Below the pieces are notes generated by a model. The model was not told where the DNA came from and did no database searches. It saw nothing but the letters and a program-made list of their open reading frames with translations. Below are positions 26,787 to 43,542 of a stretch of 64,000 nt of DNA, piece by piece. Made by a program: the position numbers and the translations under genes. The DNA is taken from assembly GCF_033568475.1 (NCBI RefSeq), contig NW_027331831.1:7316001-7380000 (forward strand), in the 5' to 3' direction. Within the stretch, counting starts at the first letter, position 1; each line of letters begins with the position of its first letter. This stretch comes from Henckelia pumila (Eukaryota; Streptophyta; Magnoliopsida; Lamiales; Gesneriaceae).

Positions 26787-26828
26787 TTCACGCGTTGTTA
26801 CTTGCCAACTTATTAGAGCTTATAAATA
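26787..26828 (+). promoter_or_regulatory. Core promoter of CCoAOMT-like copy 3
   Basis: TTCACGCGTTGTTAC (26787-26801), then TATAAATA (26821-26828), 118 bases before the start codon. A GGCAAAGGAAAGCAGAACC block near the expected transcription start is shared with copy 4. The split SINE ends about 95 bases upstream of this element. Confidence 0.72.
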
Positions 26829-26945
26829 AGGCCACTCTTTGGCAAAGGAAAGCAGAACCAAATTCCATTATTCATTTTTCATAGTTCCGAATTCCTTTTG
26901 TATAATTCATATAATTAAATTAGGATCTCTCAATTTTCTTCAACA

Positions 26946-28473
<1,528 letters not shown>

Positions 28474-28622
28474 AGACCAAACTATATATTCTTTATTTAG
28501 GGGCAAAAAAATGAAAAAGATTATGCAATATATGTTAATTAATTTATATCCTTTTATTTCTTTAATTATAATGTTCATGTTGTATTCTCGTTTCAGTTTA
28601 TGATTTTTCGGAATCTCGTTTC

Positions 28623-28628
28623 AATAAA
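28623..28628 (+). terminator. Candidate poly(A) signal of copy 3
   Basis: AATAAA in the context TTTCAATAAACGATAT, 150 bases after the stop, in the 3' flank shared with copy 1. Confidence 0.5.
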
Positions 28629-29802
28629 CGATATTTAAATGTATTAATTTTATCAACACGGCCAATACACGCACACGGATATATATATTATGGAATTTGA
28701 TTTCTTTTTTACGCTTTTGCTCTTTTTTCAGAAGTGGACGTGCACATTTTAATTTCAATAGGTTTTTAATTTTTTTGTAATATATATATATATATATATA
28801 CACACATATTTTTCGAATGACTTGCAGTGTATTTATATCTTGCATGCATTGTTGTAGCTCAAGTGGTAATTGACCCTAACTCTAAAACCAACTGTAGTTC
28901 AATTATTCGTAGTTTTATTTTCCAAAAAATGGAATTAGTGTGTAACTTTCAAGCTTTTAAATTATATAAAAACTCAAGTGTAATGTGTTGATTGTTAGCC
29001 GGAACAATGATTGCACGCAATATATGTATTAAAGTATCGAATAAATTGATTGATTATATATATCGACGTTTTTTAATTAATGGATCGGAGTTGGTTGGAA
29101 ACTTTAAAATTTGGTTCATTTCCATAAGTTTTTGAACCAAAAAAATATTAATGCTTAATTCTAGGAATAGCTTCTTCAAACAAAGTTGTTGCATGAATTT
29201 CCTAACGTAAGTTAAAAGTATATTTGAAATTATATTGGTGGTAGTTAAAATTTAAAATAAAAATAAAAATAAAAACCTTATTATTTTACGTAAGTTCAAA
29301 AAAACATATATATTTTTGGTTAATAGGCACATAGCGCATAAAATATTTTGTTTTTACTATCGTTGGGATGTGTATTTGTGTATTAAAAAAAAAATTTGGT
29401 CGACAAGCAACGAGCATCTTATTCATACGTACTAACATAAATAAAAAGAGAAATAAAGTATGACATCAAATTTGCATATGCGCTAATGAAAATATTTGAT
29501 TCCTATTTTTATCTTCCAAATTAGCATTTGTGTTAGGAATGGTATATACTCGTATATATCCGTCATTAATTTCTAAATAAATATTTCTTAAACTATCGAA
29601 AGAAATTAACATATCTCTGACTTTTCCACTAACTATTTTCTTTATTTGCATATATTCTTAGGCATAATAATTGAGATTCTGATTGATTCCATGAGTTTTA
29701 TTAAGAAGATTCCTAATTTTATGTTTAGTGGGTGTTTTATTTAAATGACTTTTATTGAATGACATAAATATAATATCTTCATATCAATTATATAGTTATT
29801 AT

Positions 29803-30013
29803 TAGGGTGGTTTTTCGATCTACCGTACTAAAAAAATTGGTATGAAAAAAATTTATATCGATACCGATATCGAAATTTCGAAATTTTGGTATGGAAAAAA
29901 TCCATATTGATACCGAAAAATAATTTGGTATATCGAAAAAATATTTGTATATCGAAAAAAATTCGGTACGGTATGCCGAAAATTCGATATTTTGGTCCGG
30001 TATGACATCCCTA
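29803..30013. mobile_element. hAT-type MITE (211 bp), family also at 42767
   Basis: Exact 8-bp copies GTTATTAT at 29795-29802 and 30014-30021. Termini TAGGGTGGTTTTTCGAT and, reverse complemented, TAGGGATGTCATACCGGAC. The interior repeats GATACCGATATCGAAATTT and GGTATGAAAAAAAT. A second copy with its own exact duplication lies at 42767-42986. Confidence 0.82.
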
Positions 30014-30229
30014 GTTATTATAGACTTCTTTTGTTTTTTTAGTTGTCTCAAATATATATTCCAGTTTTTATATTTTTATTTGACTTAATATATCTGATAT
30101 TTTTGTTAAATAAGTCTTGGAAAACATATAATCATTTATTGAATAAATTAAATAATATAAAATAAAAAGTTTGTCCGTAATTTATTTTCGAATGATTTTT
30201 TTTTAATTTACGTGAAAAAACAAACTAGT

Positions 30230-31025
30230 ATATGTGAAAGGAATATTAATTCCTTCATAATATTCTCCTACGTTTGAAAAAATATGATTAAGAATTTTTC
30301 TTTTCTAGACTTTATCTTTTGTAGGTTTATAGTTCACTAACTATCGAAATTCATTATTTTGTACATTGAATATTTACCTAGATTTTTTAATATTTTGATA
30401 TGGTATTTTTCGAGTATTATGATCATTATCAAATATTATCAAGATATAATTGATTATTCTTAAAAAAGTCATGTTCCTAATAAAATCTTATTTTCTTATT
30501 TTTGTAGTTGGAATCTCATCTATAAGTAAGGATTCCTGTGTAAAAACAATCAAGTTCTTAAGTTGAGAATTCAGAGGGAATTCAGAGAAAAATCAGGTAA
30601 ACGAATTCAAAGATTGCTGAAGAAACTTTGTAGCTGTCGTTGCTGCTTTTCTCGTGTTGTCGTACGTGTTGGAGACATGAGATACTATAGTTTTAGTGCA
30701 TAGTATTGTTCGAAGATCTTTTTTGTTTCTCCATGTTTTGGCAGGCGGAAGTTGCATCTGATTATGTTTATTATTCTGGTTGTTTATGATGCAATTTGGT
30801 TTCTCAACTTGTTGAGAAATTGTCTTTACTGTTTTTCGTAAAAATCACTAATATAGTTTGTAAAACTGATTTACGTTTTCTAATATTTATTATTTGGTCA
30901 TAAGTCACCCGCACAACTACTAGTTACTTGTGCATAATTATCTTTGGTTTTATTTGTCTTATTAGTATTTGTATTTTACTGATTCCGCTTCATGTTGACT
31001 CTAGTGCGCTACTAACACACAACAC
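30230..31025 (+). other. Possible LTR-like insertion in unit 4
   Basis: No gene seen. This stretch is absent from the other units. It has LTR-like order: a TCTATAAGTAAGGATT TATA-like site near 30520, a GC-richer leader, and a TACTAACACA end near 31020. I found neither a partner LTR nor a target-site duplication, so this is tentative. Confidence 0.25.
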
Positions 31026-32399
31026 GAACTCTACACAAATTTAAAATAAACTGCAATTACCCTTTACAATATGTACATGAGACGGAAGAGAAGTATATTG
31101 GATTGATTTGTTAATTCTTTTTCTTTAATTTTTGTTGTGTTATTAATTGGCAGGATGTTTTGGCCGTTGGAGAGTCGTACATCTCTTTTTAATCATATAT
31201 ATGTTGGTCAACGATTATTTGGTAGGTAAATTTGATGGGGGGTCACGATCCTAGTAAATGTTCCCATTGGTCTTCGACATTTTATTTTTTTAATTTACAT
31301 TGATTTGACCTTTTCTTTGTTACATATAAATAGTTTGCTTAAAAAAATTTCTCAATTAAATAGTAAAAAATTTCTCACCACATTTCAATCTTTTGACTTG
31401 ATTGTAGATCAAGTGTTGGTTCTTCTATTAAACAAAACAAAAAAACAAAAACAAACAAGTTTAATTTTCATGTTTCGATCGATCTTCTGTTAGATATAAT
31501 AATTATTTTTTACAGTCATCTTCCAATAATGAAGCTACTTTGGAAAGAAACACATAATTTTGAATCCAACATCATTTTTAAGATCGAGTCTTGTTGTTAG
31601 AGGAAAAACTTCAATCAATTGTAACGAGACAACTCAATTATCTTTTAAACAAAATAGAAATCCGAATCTAAATTTAGACATCTCTATGAATAAAAAAAAT
31701 AATTATAACTCTATAAAACTATCTTGACAAGATATTGTATAATTGAGCCATGTGCTACATTCAACTCCACTATAAGGCGAACGAGATGGAAAAGTCATAT
31801 TTGCTGCCTAAAAACAAAATTTTCAAATTTTGTCATAATTTTTTAAATAATTTAATGCGTAACGCATAGAAAAATATTTTATCTGAATCAGTCGTATTTA
31901 ATAATTTAAAACCGCGGCGTAAGAATTTCAGTCCTATGCAAACCATTTCCTAGAAGCAGCCATTGCGGCGGTGTTGGTGAAAAAGCACCAATGCCCCCTA
32001 ACCCATAATTTCAATAAAATTTTTCTAAGAATTTATTTATTTATTTAAAAAAAGGGAAAACAGGAGATATCAAGTCCGGAGTTCAAGTCCGTGTTTACGC
32101 GACTGTACAATGAGTCTTTATAACAACTACTTTGCATCATTTCTTATTTTAAGAAATCGTTAACTCAAGTTGCTATTTGCTATAGTCTTATTCGAAATCT
32201 TCAATATTTTCCATAGGACAAGGGTATTATAACTATATGTGTTAGTCGAAGGTTTACTTTACCAATTGTACATTGAAAGATAACGAATATGGGACCATAT
32301 TCATTTTAAAAAAAAAGGAAAATATGTCATTCAATAAAATAATCGATCACAAGAGGAGTTAGTTGAGTCGTGGACATCTTCACATTGAAACTTTCACGC

Positions 32400-32440
32400 T
32401 TCACGCGTTTGTTGCTTTGGCAACAGAGAGCTTATAAATA
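32400..32440 (+). promoter_or_regulatory. Core promoter of CCoAOMT-like copy 4
   Basis: TTCACGCGTTTGTTGC (32400-32415), a one-base longer variant of the shared element, then TATAAATA (32433-32440), 121 bases before the start codon. The 5' UTR is nearly identical to that of copy 3 and unlike that of copy 2. Confidence 0.7.
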
Positions 32441-32560
32441 AGGCTACACTTTTGGCAAAGGAAGCAGAAACCAAATTCCATTATTCATTTTCATAGTTCC
32501 GAATTCCTTTTGTATAATTCATATAATTAAATTAGGATCTCTCCTTAATTTTCTTCAACA

Positions 32561-34047
<1,487 letters not shown>

Positions 34048-34061
34048 ATAAAATAATAGTT

Positions 34062-35660
34062 TGAAAAATCTTAATTTATTTTATAAATGATTTTTTTTTA
34101 TTTAACATGCATGTGTTGCTTTATGTTGTAATTTCGTTTAAACTTGTGATATTTCTCGAACTTATTTGAATTGTATGATATTTCAATATAATAATAGATC
34201 ATAAATATACTATTGGTATGAATACTCATAATGTAATTTTATTTCTTCTTGGAATATAAACTTTTTTGCTCCTTGTTTTGGGCATGTGAATAATGTTAAA
34301 TTACGGATCGATTTAATTTAAATTTTTTTGGTGACATTTCCTGCATGGTTATTTAGTATAAAATAGGAATTTATGACTTGTAGTCCATTTAATTAACATC
34401 TAGGTCTTGGAACCAAGACTCCATTGTAACAAGCATTTCTCTTAACTCAGCAAAAAAAAATTATAAAATCGGAAATTTCCTTAATTAATTATTGGTATTT
34501 AATTTCCAATTATATTATTGAGCAATGTCAGGAACAAACAAACAAACAAACAAGTGACAAGTCTATATATTTGAGACGGTATACACATTATGTTCCATTT
34601 GCATACATGAACTTTAAATTTATTCAAATGACAAACGTCGACAATGATTTTTAAGCTGGACATTATATTTCAACTTCCATTGAATCATGCCTTAGTCGAT
34701 TGCCACTCATTGTCCATGTTTTTCAAAGTCATTTGATTCGCTAATTGACTCAGCTATTAATTTTAGTTCTTGAAAGTACTCTTTTTCACAAAAGCCACCA
34801 CAATATTATTTGGATGGTCTAAGTCGGTTAAATGTTTTATAAATATTTGTCCAAACGAAACCGAAAAAATTATCCATATTCCACTACATATGAAATTTTG
34901 CTAGGATTCTGTAGATGTCAAATTTAGTTATTTGACTTATTTCGAATATAGAGGAGCAAAATATTTCAAGAAACAACATATAGGGACCCAAAATTGGCTA
35001 CTTATATCCATGCGCAGAAATAATATATATGTTTTCGTGGGGTTCACATCATTTCACTCGAGTCTTGGATGGAAAATCGTAGTCGACGAGTGTGAAACAT
35101 GAGACAAATCAAGTCAATTTAGCCCATGATTGGAATGAGTTCGTGGTCCATTTTGTTCTACAATTTCTGCTACCCCTCGTAAATATAAATTATATACGTG
35201 TTGTCAAAAAAATATACTCTTTAATGTCAAATATATAAGTTTATTTGTTTTTCACACATATTGAAAAAATTGGAAAGACAAATTAATAAACATATTTCAT
35301 ATTTTATTCTTTTTTAATTCATTTAATAAACGATTACATATTTTTCGAAAAATAGTTAATAAGAGAATATAATATATTAGTAAAAAAAATTTGAAAAATG
35401 TTACTAGATGTGAAAACTAAACTATAATATATTTTGATTTTGGGACGATGGAAGAATTAAATGAAACATGGGGAAATTGTTCGTCTAAGTTCAAAATTGG
35501 GCCCTATCAAACTTCACGGAATTAATTCTAATAACATTCTTCGCCGCAAACAAGAATTTCGTACCAAGTCACTTCAATATTGACGGGTTTGAGGGCCCAA
35601 TTTCTGAAATTAACGTGTGAAAATTATCTTTGCCAAGAATTGTATCAACTTCATATCTTT
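34062..35660. other. Intergenic stretch after the array, no gene seen
   Basis: AT-rich DNA. A short AACA repeat near 34537 is the only repeat. The unit 4 3' module near 34331 is the last visible part of the array. Confidence 0.5.
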
Positions 35661-35665
35661 TAATT

Positions 35666-35873
35666 TGTTATAAATATATTATTATTATAGATGATTATAT
35701 ATTAAAGATATCTGATCAAGATAAATATGTCAAGATAATATTTATGAAGATTTGTATCTTGTAATCTTTCCCTATAAATAGGGGTGATTGAGTTCAATGA
35801 AAATTGCACCTGAGTATTTGACTCATATGAATTCTCTTTACTCATCTCTCTATTTCTATTATGATTTATAACA
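35666..35873 (+). repeat. 5' LTR of element C
   Basis: 208 bp with TATA box CCTATAAATAGG. Starts right after TAATT. Confidence 0.88.
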
Positions 35874-38800
35874 CGTTATCAGCACGATGCTGTAACCAAC
35901 TGAGAATGAAAATAATTCTCATTTTATTGATACTATTAGAATAGCACAACGTGTTGTCAAACCAACTGATAATGAAAATAATTCTCATTTTATTGATGCT
36001 ATTGGAATAGCACAACGTGTTGTCAATACTCGATTTTATGAGAGATGTTCATTGGTGCTCTAGAAGTAGCACAATAAAATTTTGATATATTGTTGCCCAT
36101 GAAATATCATGAATATGTTGATGGCTATAACGTAGCACAACATGATTTTATATTGAGAATCTAAAGAGATTCCTAGTTATAATATAATATATTGAGAATC
36201 TGAATAGATTCATGATAAAGATGTGATATATGATTTCGTATATTGAGAAAGTGAAGAAGTCATTATTGATATCTGATATGATATCAAATATCTATAAATA
36301 TCATTGAAAAAATTGATCTCGTGTCAATTGACATATTGATAAAAGGATGCAAGGTTGTATCAATATTGAAATATTGATAAAAAGATGCAAGATTTGATAA
36401 TATTCATGAAGAATATTAATATAAGATCCAAGATTTGAAAATATTCTCGAAGAATATAATGTAATGCTCTTTTGGTTGTTGAAAATTTTATGAATTGAGA
36501 AATTTAGTACAATTTCTCAAAGAATATCGATATATGATCTAAAATTGTCAATATCCATAATTAAGTATATATGTGAGATATATATCAAAAGATATTGACT
36601 TGATATCGATTCAAATCATATATTTATTATTAATACTCTAGAAGAAACATGATATATTATTTGTCACTATTTTTATAAATAGCGACTTGATGTTCAATGA
36701 TGATCTGTTTAGGCTATTGATTGACAATTATTAATGTGCGATAGTAAAATCGCAACATTATCAATCGAAAAAGAAAAATAAATGTTAAACCCAATGAATT
36801 GGACCATCATATATATTGGGCAACGGTGATGATAGATTGATGGTAGCATATGCATGATGATGTCAATGGGTTGATTTATGACTAACTTCAAGTTATTTTA
36901 TTTATTTTTTGAACTAATTTATTTTTGGTAAATTAATTTTGTATTTGTTTAAACTAAATTGTGGAAAACTCTAGCATGTGTTGTGTTTTGATTCACATAA
37001 ATTATTTTGATGATAAAAAATAAGAACTACAAATTTTGTGAATCTATTCTATTAGTCAATATATTGCATGAGATATTGATTATGCAATTTGGTGACAAAT
37101 TTTTTGATTTGAGAATTTTTATATTTTAAGGATATATTGGGTTGTTAAATCTTTATTTAATAAAATTTGATTATGAATTTTAAATTCCTCAATTTTGATT
37201 GTGGATATAAATTTTGAATTTTTTCAAAATCATTTGATTAAGCTATCACTTTTTAAATGAATGATAGAGTATTTTTATCACATGTTATTATCTTACATGC
37301 AGGAACATGAAATTAATGTAAAATGACATTCGTGATAGATTGAATGTTATTATTAAAGGTGAAAGGTCTACTTGATGCATACATGAATTTGAAAAGGTAC
37401 GTCCGATTTTTCAATTTAAATTCTTTTATTCTAATATCTTATTTATAGTAATTTGTTCAAGGAAAGACAATTATAAAAGTTGTCTGATTAATGTGGTCCA
37501 TTCTTTTAAGTGAATGTGACAGTGTCAATTAACACAGTTGATACACTGTAGTTTAATTCTTCAAGGAAGAATATGTCATATTGTATGAAGCGAGATATGA
37601 ATTATGTATTCGACACAAAATATTGAGATATACGTCACAATCAAGTATTGTACTAAATGTACATCGGTATATCGTATCACTATCGTACCTGAAGTACGTA
37701 AAGAGATTTTATTGATATCTATCAATTAAGATATAAAATTTTGTGGAGACCGTTGATGTCTACCCAAATTATTTGTTTCATCATATGTTGATATGAATGT
37801 ATGAAAGATCTTGAAGATCGTTTGATTGACGATGAAAAAAATGATGTGCTTGATATTATATAATAGTGATACACAATATTGACGTATATGAAATTTTGAA
37901 TCTAGTGGATATTGATTTGGTTTAAATAGTATATTACAAATCAATATTTCTAGAAGAGCTAAAGAGCTCCAAAAGTATCATTGATGCAAATACTTTCAGA
38001 GTTTGGCATAATGGATTGAATCGAGCATTCAAATTATATAAATAGTTGAAAAACTATTGATAGTGCACAAAGTTGTTACGAATAAGCCAAAAGTTCCTGG
38101 ATCGATAAATATGAATGTTTTTGAATCAAAGATCCAGAAGATTTTATGAATTCTTATTGGCTTATCAAATTTGATATCACTATCATTAGTTCAAATTGGT
38201 AGAGAATCCCCATATTATCTAGAATGAATAAATAACTTGGGCCCACGAAGCGCAACATGATGTTTGCAAAAATACGTATTGAGAAAATTTCCAGAATATG
38301 TAATCAAGACAAGCTTGATCAAAAGAGGATATGCATATCAATTTTATTGATTATAAATATATTGGTTTAGTTGATTTATTTTGCCTCTAATCAACTATTA
38401 AACCATGAGAATAAATGCGTCATATTTGGGGATATCTGAAATATATGTTGTAAATATTATGCCAAATGATTATGTACTGAAAGTTAATGTTTGTGCGGTA
38501 AATGCACTACATAAATCTCTTGAAGAGATTATAAAAATGTTGGAAATAAATTAGATCTTATGATCAATTATTTTGAACAATGAGATTTTATGACGCGAAA
38601 TTCTAATTCATTATTCTTGTGAAACAATGTTTCCAACATTGAGGGGTGGAAATGGAAGCTACAATAATATTTGAGATCGATCCCAATCAAATATAAAGTG
38701 GACATGATGTTCAAAGTTTAAATCTCAAATACATTATTTGATCTTGTGTATGAGATCGTTTAGCTTCATTTATGTTCAAGTTGAACAATATATATAAATC

Positions 38801-39804
38801 GTCTTTAGGAACAAAACTCCTTTAAAGAAAATGAGTGAATATCTCAATGTGAAAAGAACAATGGAGGCTGGTCGTTATGAAATAAATCAACGTTCTGCAG
38901 GATCATATTTTATATTACTTGCAAGTAAATGAAAAAGAACGCTAGAAGCGTGAACGACCAATTATTTCAATGAATCCAATTTGGATTATGTTATTCATGA
39001 AAAATAACAAGTATATCAAAATATGAGATTTCACAAATTATTTGGGATCGAAATGATATAATCATTCGTGTGTTTTGCTATTACGCAAAATGATGATTAT
39101 TTTGAACTACAACTTATTGAACTTTCAATAACAATGATATGTGGCAATATGAGCAAATATTAGCAAAGTTTCTCAAAGTATTTCAAGCGGATTATGAAAA
39201 AATATTTACACTTATTGTTGATGCACTGATTTGATGATGATACATATAAAAACATCCTCGAAGGATTCGATGCTCATAATATTGTTTTTGCCAACTTGAA
39301 GAAGAAAAAAAAATATTTGGTCTTGAAGTACCATACATATGGCAAAATCAGCATCTGAATTAATTTTTGGCAAATCAATGCATAAGATTGAAATATTAAG
39401 AGCTAATAATTGAAAGTGATGCTTGCAAGAGGGGGAGCAATTAAAGTTGTACTTTTTTTCCTTGTCTATGATTTTTCCCACGTGGTTTTTCATAACAAGG
39501 TTTTTAATGAGACAATTAACAAGTATCAAGATATGTCGTACTCTTTTTGCTTCATTAGGATTTTGTCCCGCTGGGTTTTTCCTGATAAGGTTTTAACGAG
39601 ACGCATCCATCTTCGGAAAGATATCCAAAGAAAATATATGTTGTTGTACTATTTTATTTTTTTTTCAGATTTTTCTCACGGGTTTTACTGTCAAGGTTTT
39701 AACGAGGCAACACTTGAGTCCCGATGAATTTCTCAGACATAAATCTTGTCAAATGGAGATTTTGAAGAATTGGTTTCTTGTGCAAATAATCATCTAAGGA
39801 GGAG

Positions 39805-40030
39805 TGTTATAAATATATTATTATTATAGATGATTATATATTAAAGATATGTGATCAAGATAAATATGTCAAGATAATATTTATGAAGATTTGTATCTTG
39901 TAATCTTTCCCTATAAATAAGGGTGATTGAGTTCAATGAAAATTGCACCTGAGTATTGACTCATATGAATTATCTCTTCTCTCATGAATTCTCTCTACTC
40001 ATCTCTCTATTTCTATTATGTTTTATAACA
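39805..40030 (+). repeat. 3' LTR of element C
   Basis: 226 bp. Carries a short internal duplication (TCTCATGAATT) not present in the 5' LTR. Preceded by AAGGAGGAG. Confidence 0.88.
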
Positions 40031-40170
40031 TAATTGAAATTATGGTTAAATATTTGAGTAGTTTATTATTAGTAATCGCATTTTATGCATAGTAAGCTAA
40101 CACATGGGCTAATATGTGAATTCAGTATTGGTCGATTCTTGATATTAATAAAAAATTGATTTTGCATAAC

Positions 40171-40836
40171 TAGGGATGACAATGGGGCGGGTCGGGGATG
40201 GGGATGTCTTCCCCATCCCCGTTCCTGAATTCAAATCCGATCCACATACCCGCCTCAATCCCCATTAATTTTTATCGGGGATTCCCCATACCCATCCCCG
40301 CGGGGATCAAGTCCTCATCCCCATACCCATACCCGAAAATATATATATTTTTATATATTATAAATAAATTTTATTATAATATATATATATATATATATGA
40401 ATTAATAAATTTTATTATATAAGAATATAAAAATTATTATTCAATTTTATAATAAAATACCTAAAATATTTTGGGTCAATTTTTATTATAATATTAACTT
40501 TTAAAATTAATAAAAATATTTTAAATACAAAATATTTCTTTAAATCAAAATTAATATTTTTAAAAAATACTATGTATCAAAAATTTATTAAGATTATATA
40601 TTGTTTCTAAATTTATCTAATATATATATATATATATACTAATATAAATAATTTATAAGTGTATGTAACATGAATGAGATTCAAATAAAATTTTTATGTT
40701 ATAAAAAACTACGCTATCATAAACGAATGTATTATATATAATGTATAAAAATATATATAAACGAAATAATAATACTTTTAATTTTAATTTTTTAATAATA
40801 TTTTAGATTTAATAAAAATTGATAATTAAAATATTT

Positions 40837-40915
<79 letters not shown>

Positions 40916-41064
40916 CGGGGCGGGTTCGGGGATGGGGATAGCATCCCCATACCCGTCTCAATATGTTTCGGTGATTTTTAAAAATCCCCGAACTCATACC
41001 CAAAAATACTCCCCCAAATTCGTCCCGTTTCGGGTTTTTCCCGCGAAAAAAATTGTCATCCCTA
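40171..41064. mobile_element. Non-autonomous hAT-type element (894 bp)
   Basis: Termini TAGGGATGACAATGGGGCGG and, reverse complemented, TAGGGATGACAATTTTTTTC. Flanks TGCATAAC (40163-40170) and TGCGTAAC (41065-41072) match at 7 of 8. The GC-rich arms contain GGGGATGGGGAT-type runs. The interior is AT-rich and includes a long TTA microsatellite. The inner open frames are low-complexity artefacts. Confidence 0.8.
40838..40915. repeat. (TTA)n microsatellite inside the hAT element
   Basis: About 26 uninterrupted TTA units. Confidence 0.95.
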
Positions 41065-41230
41065 TGCGTAACATCTCTTTCGGTTTTTTAACTATTTATT
41101 GTAACTTCTTTCCTGATTCATCGAGGTAACATGAGTGTTAGGTATGTTCCTAAATAGATTATTGTGTATAACAAAATAGCATTTCTCATAATCCCGCATG
41201 ACACGATGGCGCGGCGTGTTTTTTAAACGA

Positions 41231-41547
41231 GGACAATTATTTTTTTGTTCATATATGTAACATTTTTGCGATTTTGATCATCGATGTTATCAAATTTCAG
41301 TTTTAGTCTAATACATTTGTTTTTCGAGCACTTGTAGTCATTTTTTCCGACGCGGCGTCGACAATAAATCTATGCAGTGTTGTTGTGGCGTTGACGTATA
41401 TAGTATCGCATCAGCATTCTCAATTAAAAAAAACCTAAAATTGCCACACAAATAAAATACAGGACAAAAATTGAAATTTGATCACATGGGTTATAGAGAA
41501 CCAAAATCGTAAGTGACAAAATTACATGATAAAAATCGAGTTGTCCC
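41231..41547. mobile_element. Mutator-like MITE (probable)
   Basis: Left arm GGACAATTATTTTTTTGTTC...TTTTTGCGATTTTGATCA and right arm, reverse complemented, GGGACAACTCGATTTTTATCATG...ACGATTTTGG are inverted over much of their length. The centre has GACGCGGCGTCGAC and TGTGGCGTTGACG. Flanks do not give a clean 9-bp duplication. Confidence 0.5.
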
Positions 41548-41852
41548 ATTTTAAATGAATTACTATATTTTGGTAAATGGGTTACTACTTACTAGTTGCG
41601 TTAGTTTCCGTACAGTTGAAAAACCCAATCCATAAAAAAAGTTCCAGTCTTAGTTGGGCTTAGTCAAAAAAGCGCGAGTCAATATGTTGAAGCCCATTTT
41701 CTTAGTTGGGCTTACGCAAAATAACCAACTCAACCAATTGGTCTATAATCATCTCCAAAAAGCCCATATATGTAATAAGATTCTTTTACATTACGAGAAG
41801 CCTTTTGTGTGACACAAGTTTGTGTGGGATAATATTGAAGTACCAAGACAAA

Positions 41853-42038
41853 GAGCCCGTTTGGTATGAAAAGTTAAACCAAATATAGAGTTTTTCTAAT
41901 TTATAATGTATTTGAGTGGGCATTTTGGTGTTTAAAAAAACATTTATTTAAGTCAAATATAGAGTTTTTTCAAAAAACAAAAATTAGAGCTTGAAAAAAC
42001 ATTTTTTTTACAAAGCACTTTAGATACCAAACGGGTTC
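41853..42038. mobile_element. Small MITE with GAGCCCGTTTGGTAT termini
   Basis: Left end GAGCCCGTTTGGTAT, right end GATACCAAACGGGTTC, so inverted repeats of about 15 bp; interior repeats CAAATATAGAGTTTTT. Flanking duplication unclear (AAG or AAAG). The superfamily is not assigned. Confidence 0.6.
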
Positions 42039-42766
42039 AAAGTGTTCCGCACTTCATGTGTGCTTCTTACATTACATTACATTGTAGATTTTGTAGTTCA
42101 CATTGACAAAAATCAAATGAGAAATATAAACAATAAATTATGGATCTTCTCATCTTCATATGTCAAATCTCAATTATCTTGCTTCACTAAACCACTATGG
42201 ATCCAAAAATTCGGAAACCAATGTTGTATCATTATCGTCATTGATATGCGCAAAAGTTCGTATTAAACTGATTCACGGGTCAATTTCGTTCTATAGATCT
42301 CCGATCTGACCTAACTCAAATTATTAAAAGTTTTCACATGAGGTAGAATACTCGAGAAAACGCGAAAATTATACATTAAAACAGGCAATAATAGTGCACA
42401 AACTTTTGCACCATATGAAATGAATACACACCATAGGAATCTCCTAATAAAACAATATGATATTTTCGTGTGCCAGTGACCCAAAATGGCGCCATATGTG
42501 CAAAAACCATGTAGGCAACTTGCACGAGCCTGGGATGCAAACAAATTACACAGACACCGGCGATATAATATAGATTTCCGATGTAAACGAATTGTTTTTG
42601 TAAATTCCAAGACCACAAAAGCTGACATGTTTCCATATATGCCGCCCCATCGTTATCTTTTCCATTATGTCCATTATACCCACCCCACCTCCCCCAACGT
42701 AATTTTTTTAAAAAGATATTTTTTTTATTAGGCAACTAAAAGACAATGAATTTAGGTATACTTCAC

Positions 42767-42986
42767 TAGGGAGTTTTCGGTATACCGTATCAAAAATATT
42801 GGTATGAAAAAAATTCATACTGATACCGATATCGAAATTTTAAAATTTTGGTATGAAAAAAATTCATACTAATACCGTATAGATACCGAAAAAAAATTCG
42901 ATATACCAAAAAAATGTATATATATCGAAAAACTTTCGGTACTGTATCCCAAAAAGTCGGTATTTTGATTTGGTATCTCAGTCCTA
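42767..42986. mobile_element. hAT-type MITE (220 bp), same family as 29803-30013
   Basis: Exact 8-bp copies TACTTCAC at 42759-42766 and 42987-42994. Termini TAGGGAGTTTTCGGTATAC and, reverse complemented, TAGGACTGAGATACCAAATC. The interior carries the same GATACCGATATCGAAATTT and GGTATGAAAAAAATT blocks. Confidence 0.82.
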
Positions 42987-43542
42987 TACTTCACACTTAA
43001 AGACGGTAAAAATGATTGTCCAAGTTCATATATAGAACTTTCAATGAGTGAATTCAAGTCAACGTTGAAGAATACAGTCGAGATATTTGACAATATTGCA
43101 AAACACAAATAAAAATATTGAATTATAATCAAATCTAGCCCGTTTGGAATGCATGTAATTGAATAAATGAAATCTTGCAGATAATATAATTATCAACCTC
43201 TACTCAATTATAAGGAAACAAATTTATATTAGGGGGGAAAAGAAGATCACATCCCGTAGATTGCTCCCACTCACTTATGTGATACATATATTCACTTATA
43301 AATAGTAACAATTATAATTAAATAAGAAAAGTTAGAGATTTAAAAAATAGAGGGGTATTTATGTCCACATGCAATATAATACTTGTAAATAAATACAAAT
43401 TCACCGCTTCAGTGAGAGCTTGCAGTGCCACTAGTTTAGTTTAGTCAGGCTGAAACTACGAGGAGCAACACGATAATGGTGACTGGATGCATTGTATCAT
43501 AAGAACCGGAGAGAGCAATTTGTTGGATTTCTCGCGGCTGAA

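Larger units (their letters stand above)
35666..40030 (+). mobile_element. Ty1/copia-type element C, complete ends, decayed interior (fossil)
   Basis: LTRs at 35666-35873 and 39805-40030, exact 5-bp target-site copies TAATT (35661-35665 and 40031-40035), and 8-bp terminal inverted repeats TGTTATAA/TTATAACA. Just inside the 5' LTR, CGTTATCAGCAC is the same putative primer site as in element D. Before the 3' LTR are the TTTTTCCCA...GGTTTTAACGAG repeats shared with A and D. The interior has only scattered traces of copia coding sequence and is heavily broken. The LTRs differ at about four positions plus two indels, so the insertion is young, probably around or under a million or so years at usual plant rates. 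Confidence 0.88.

Noticed and set aside
40809-41003. Minus-strand frame with a long Asn run
   Set aside because: Produced by the TTA microsatellite inside a hAT element; low complexity, no domain.
42311-42735. Several overlapping frames on both strands at 42.3-42.7 kb
   Set aside because: They read different residues on both strands without a conserved domain, splice partners or promoter. The stretch has no recognised feature.
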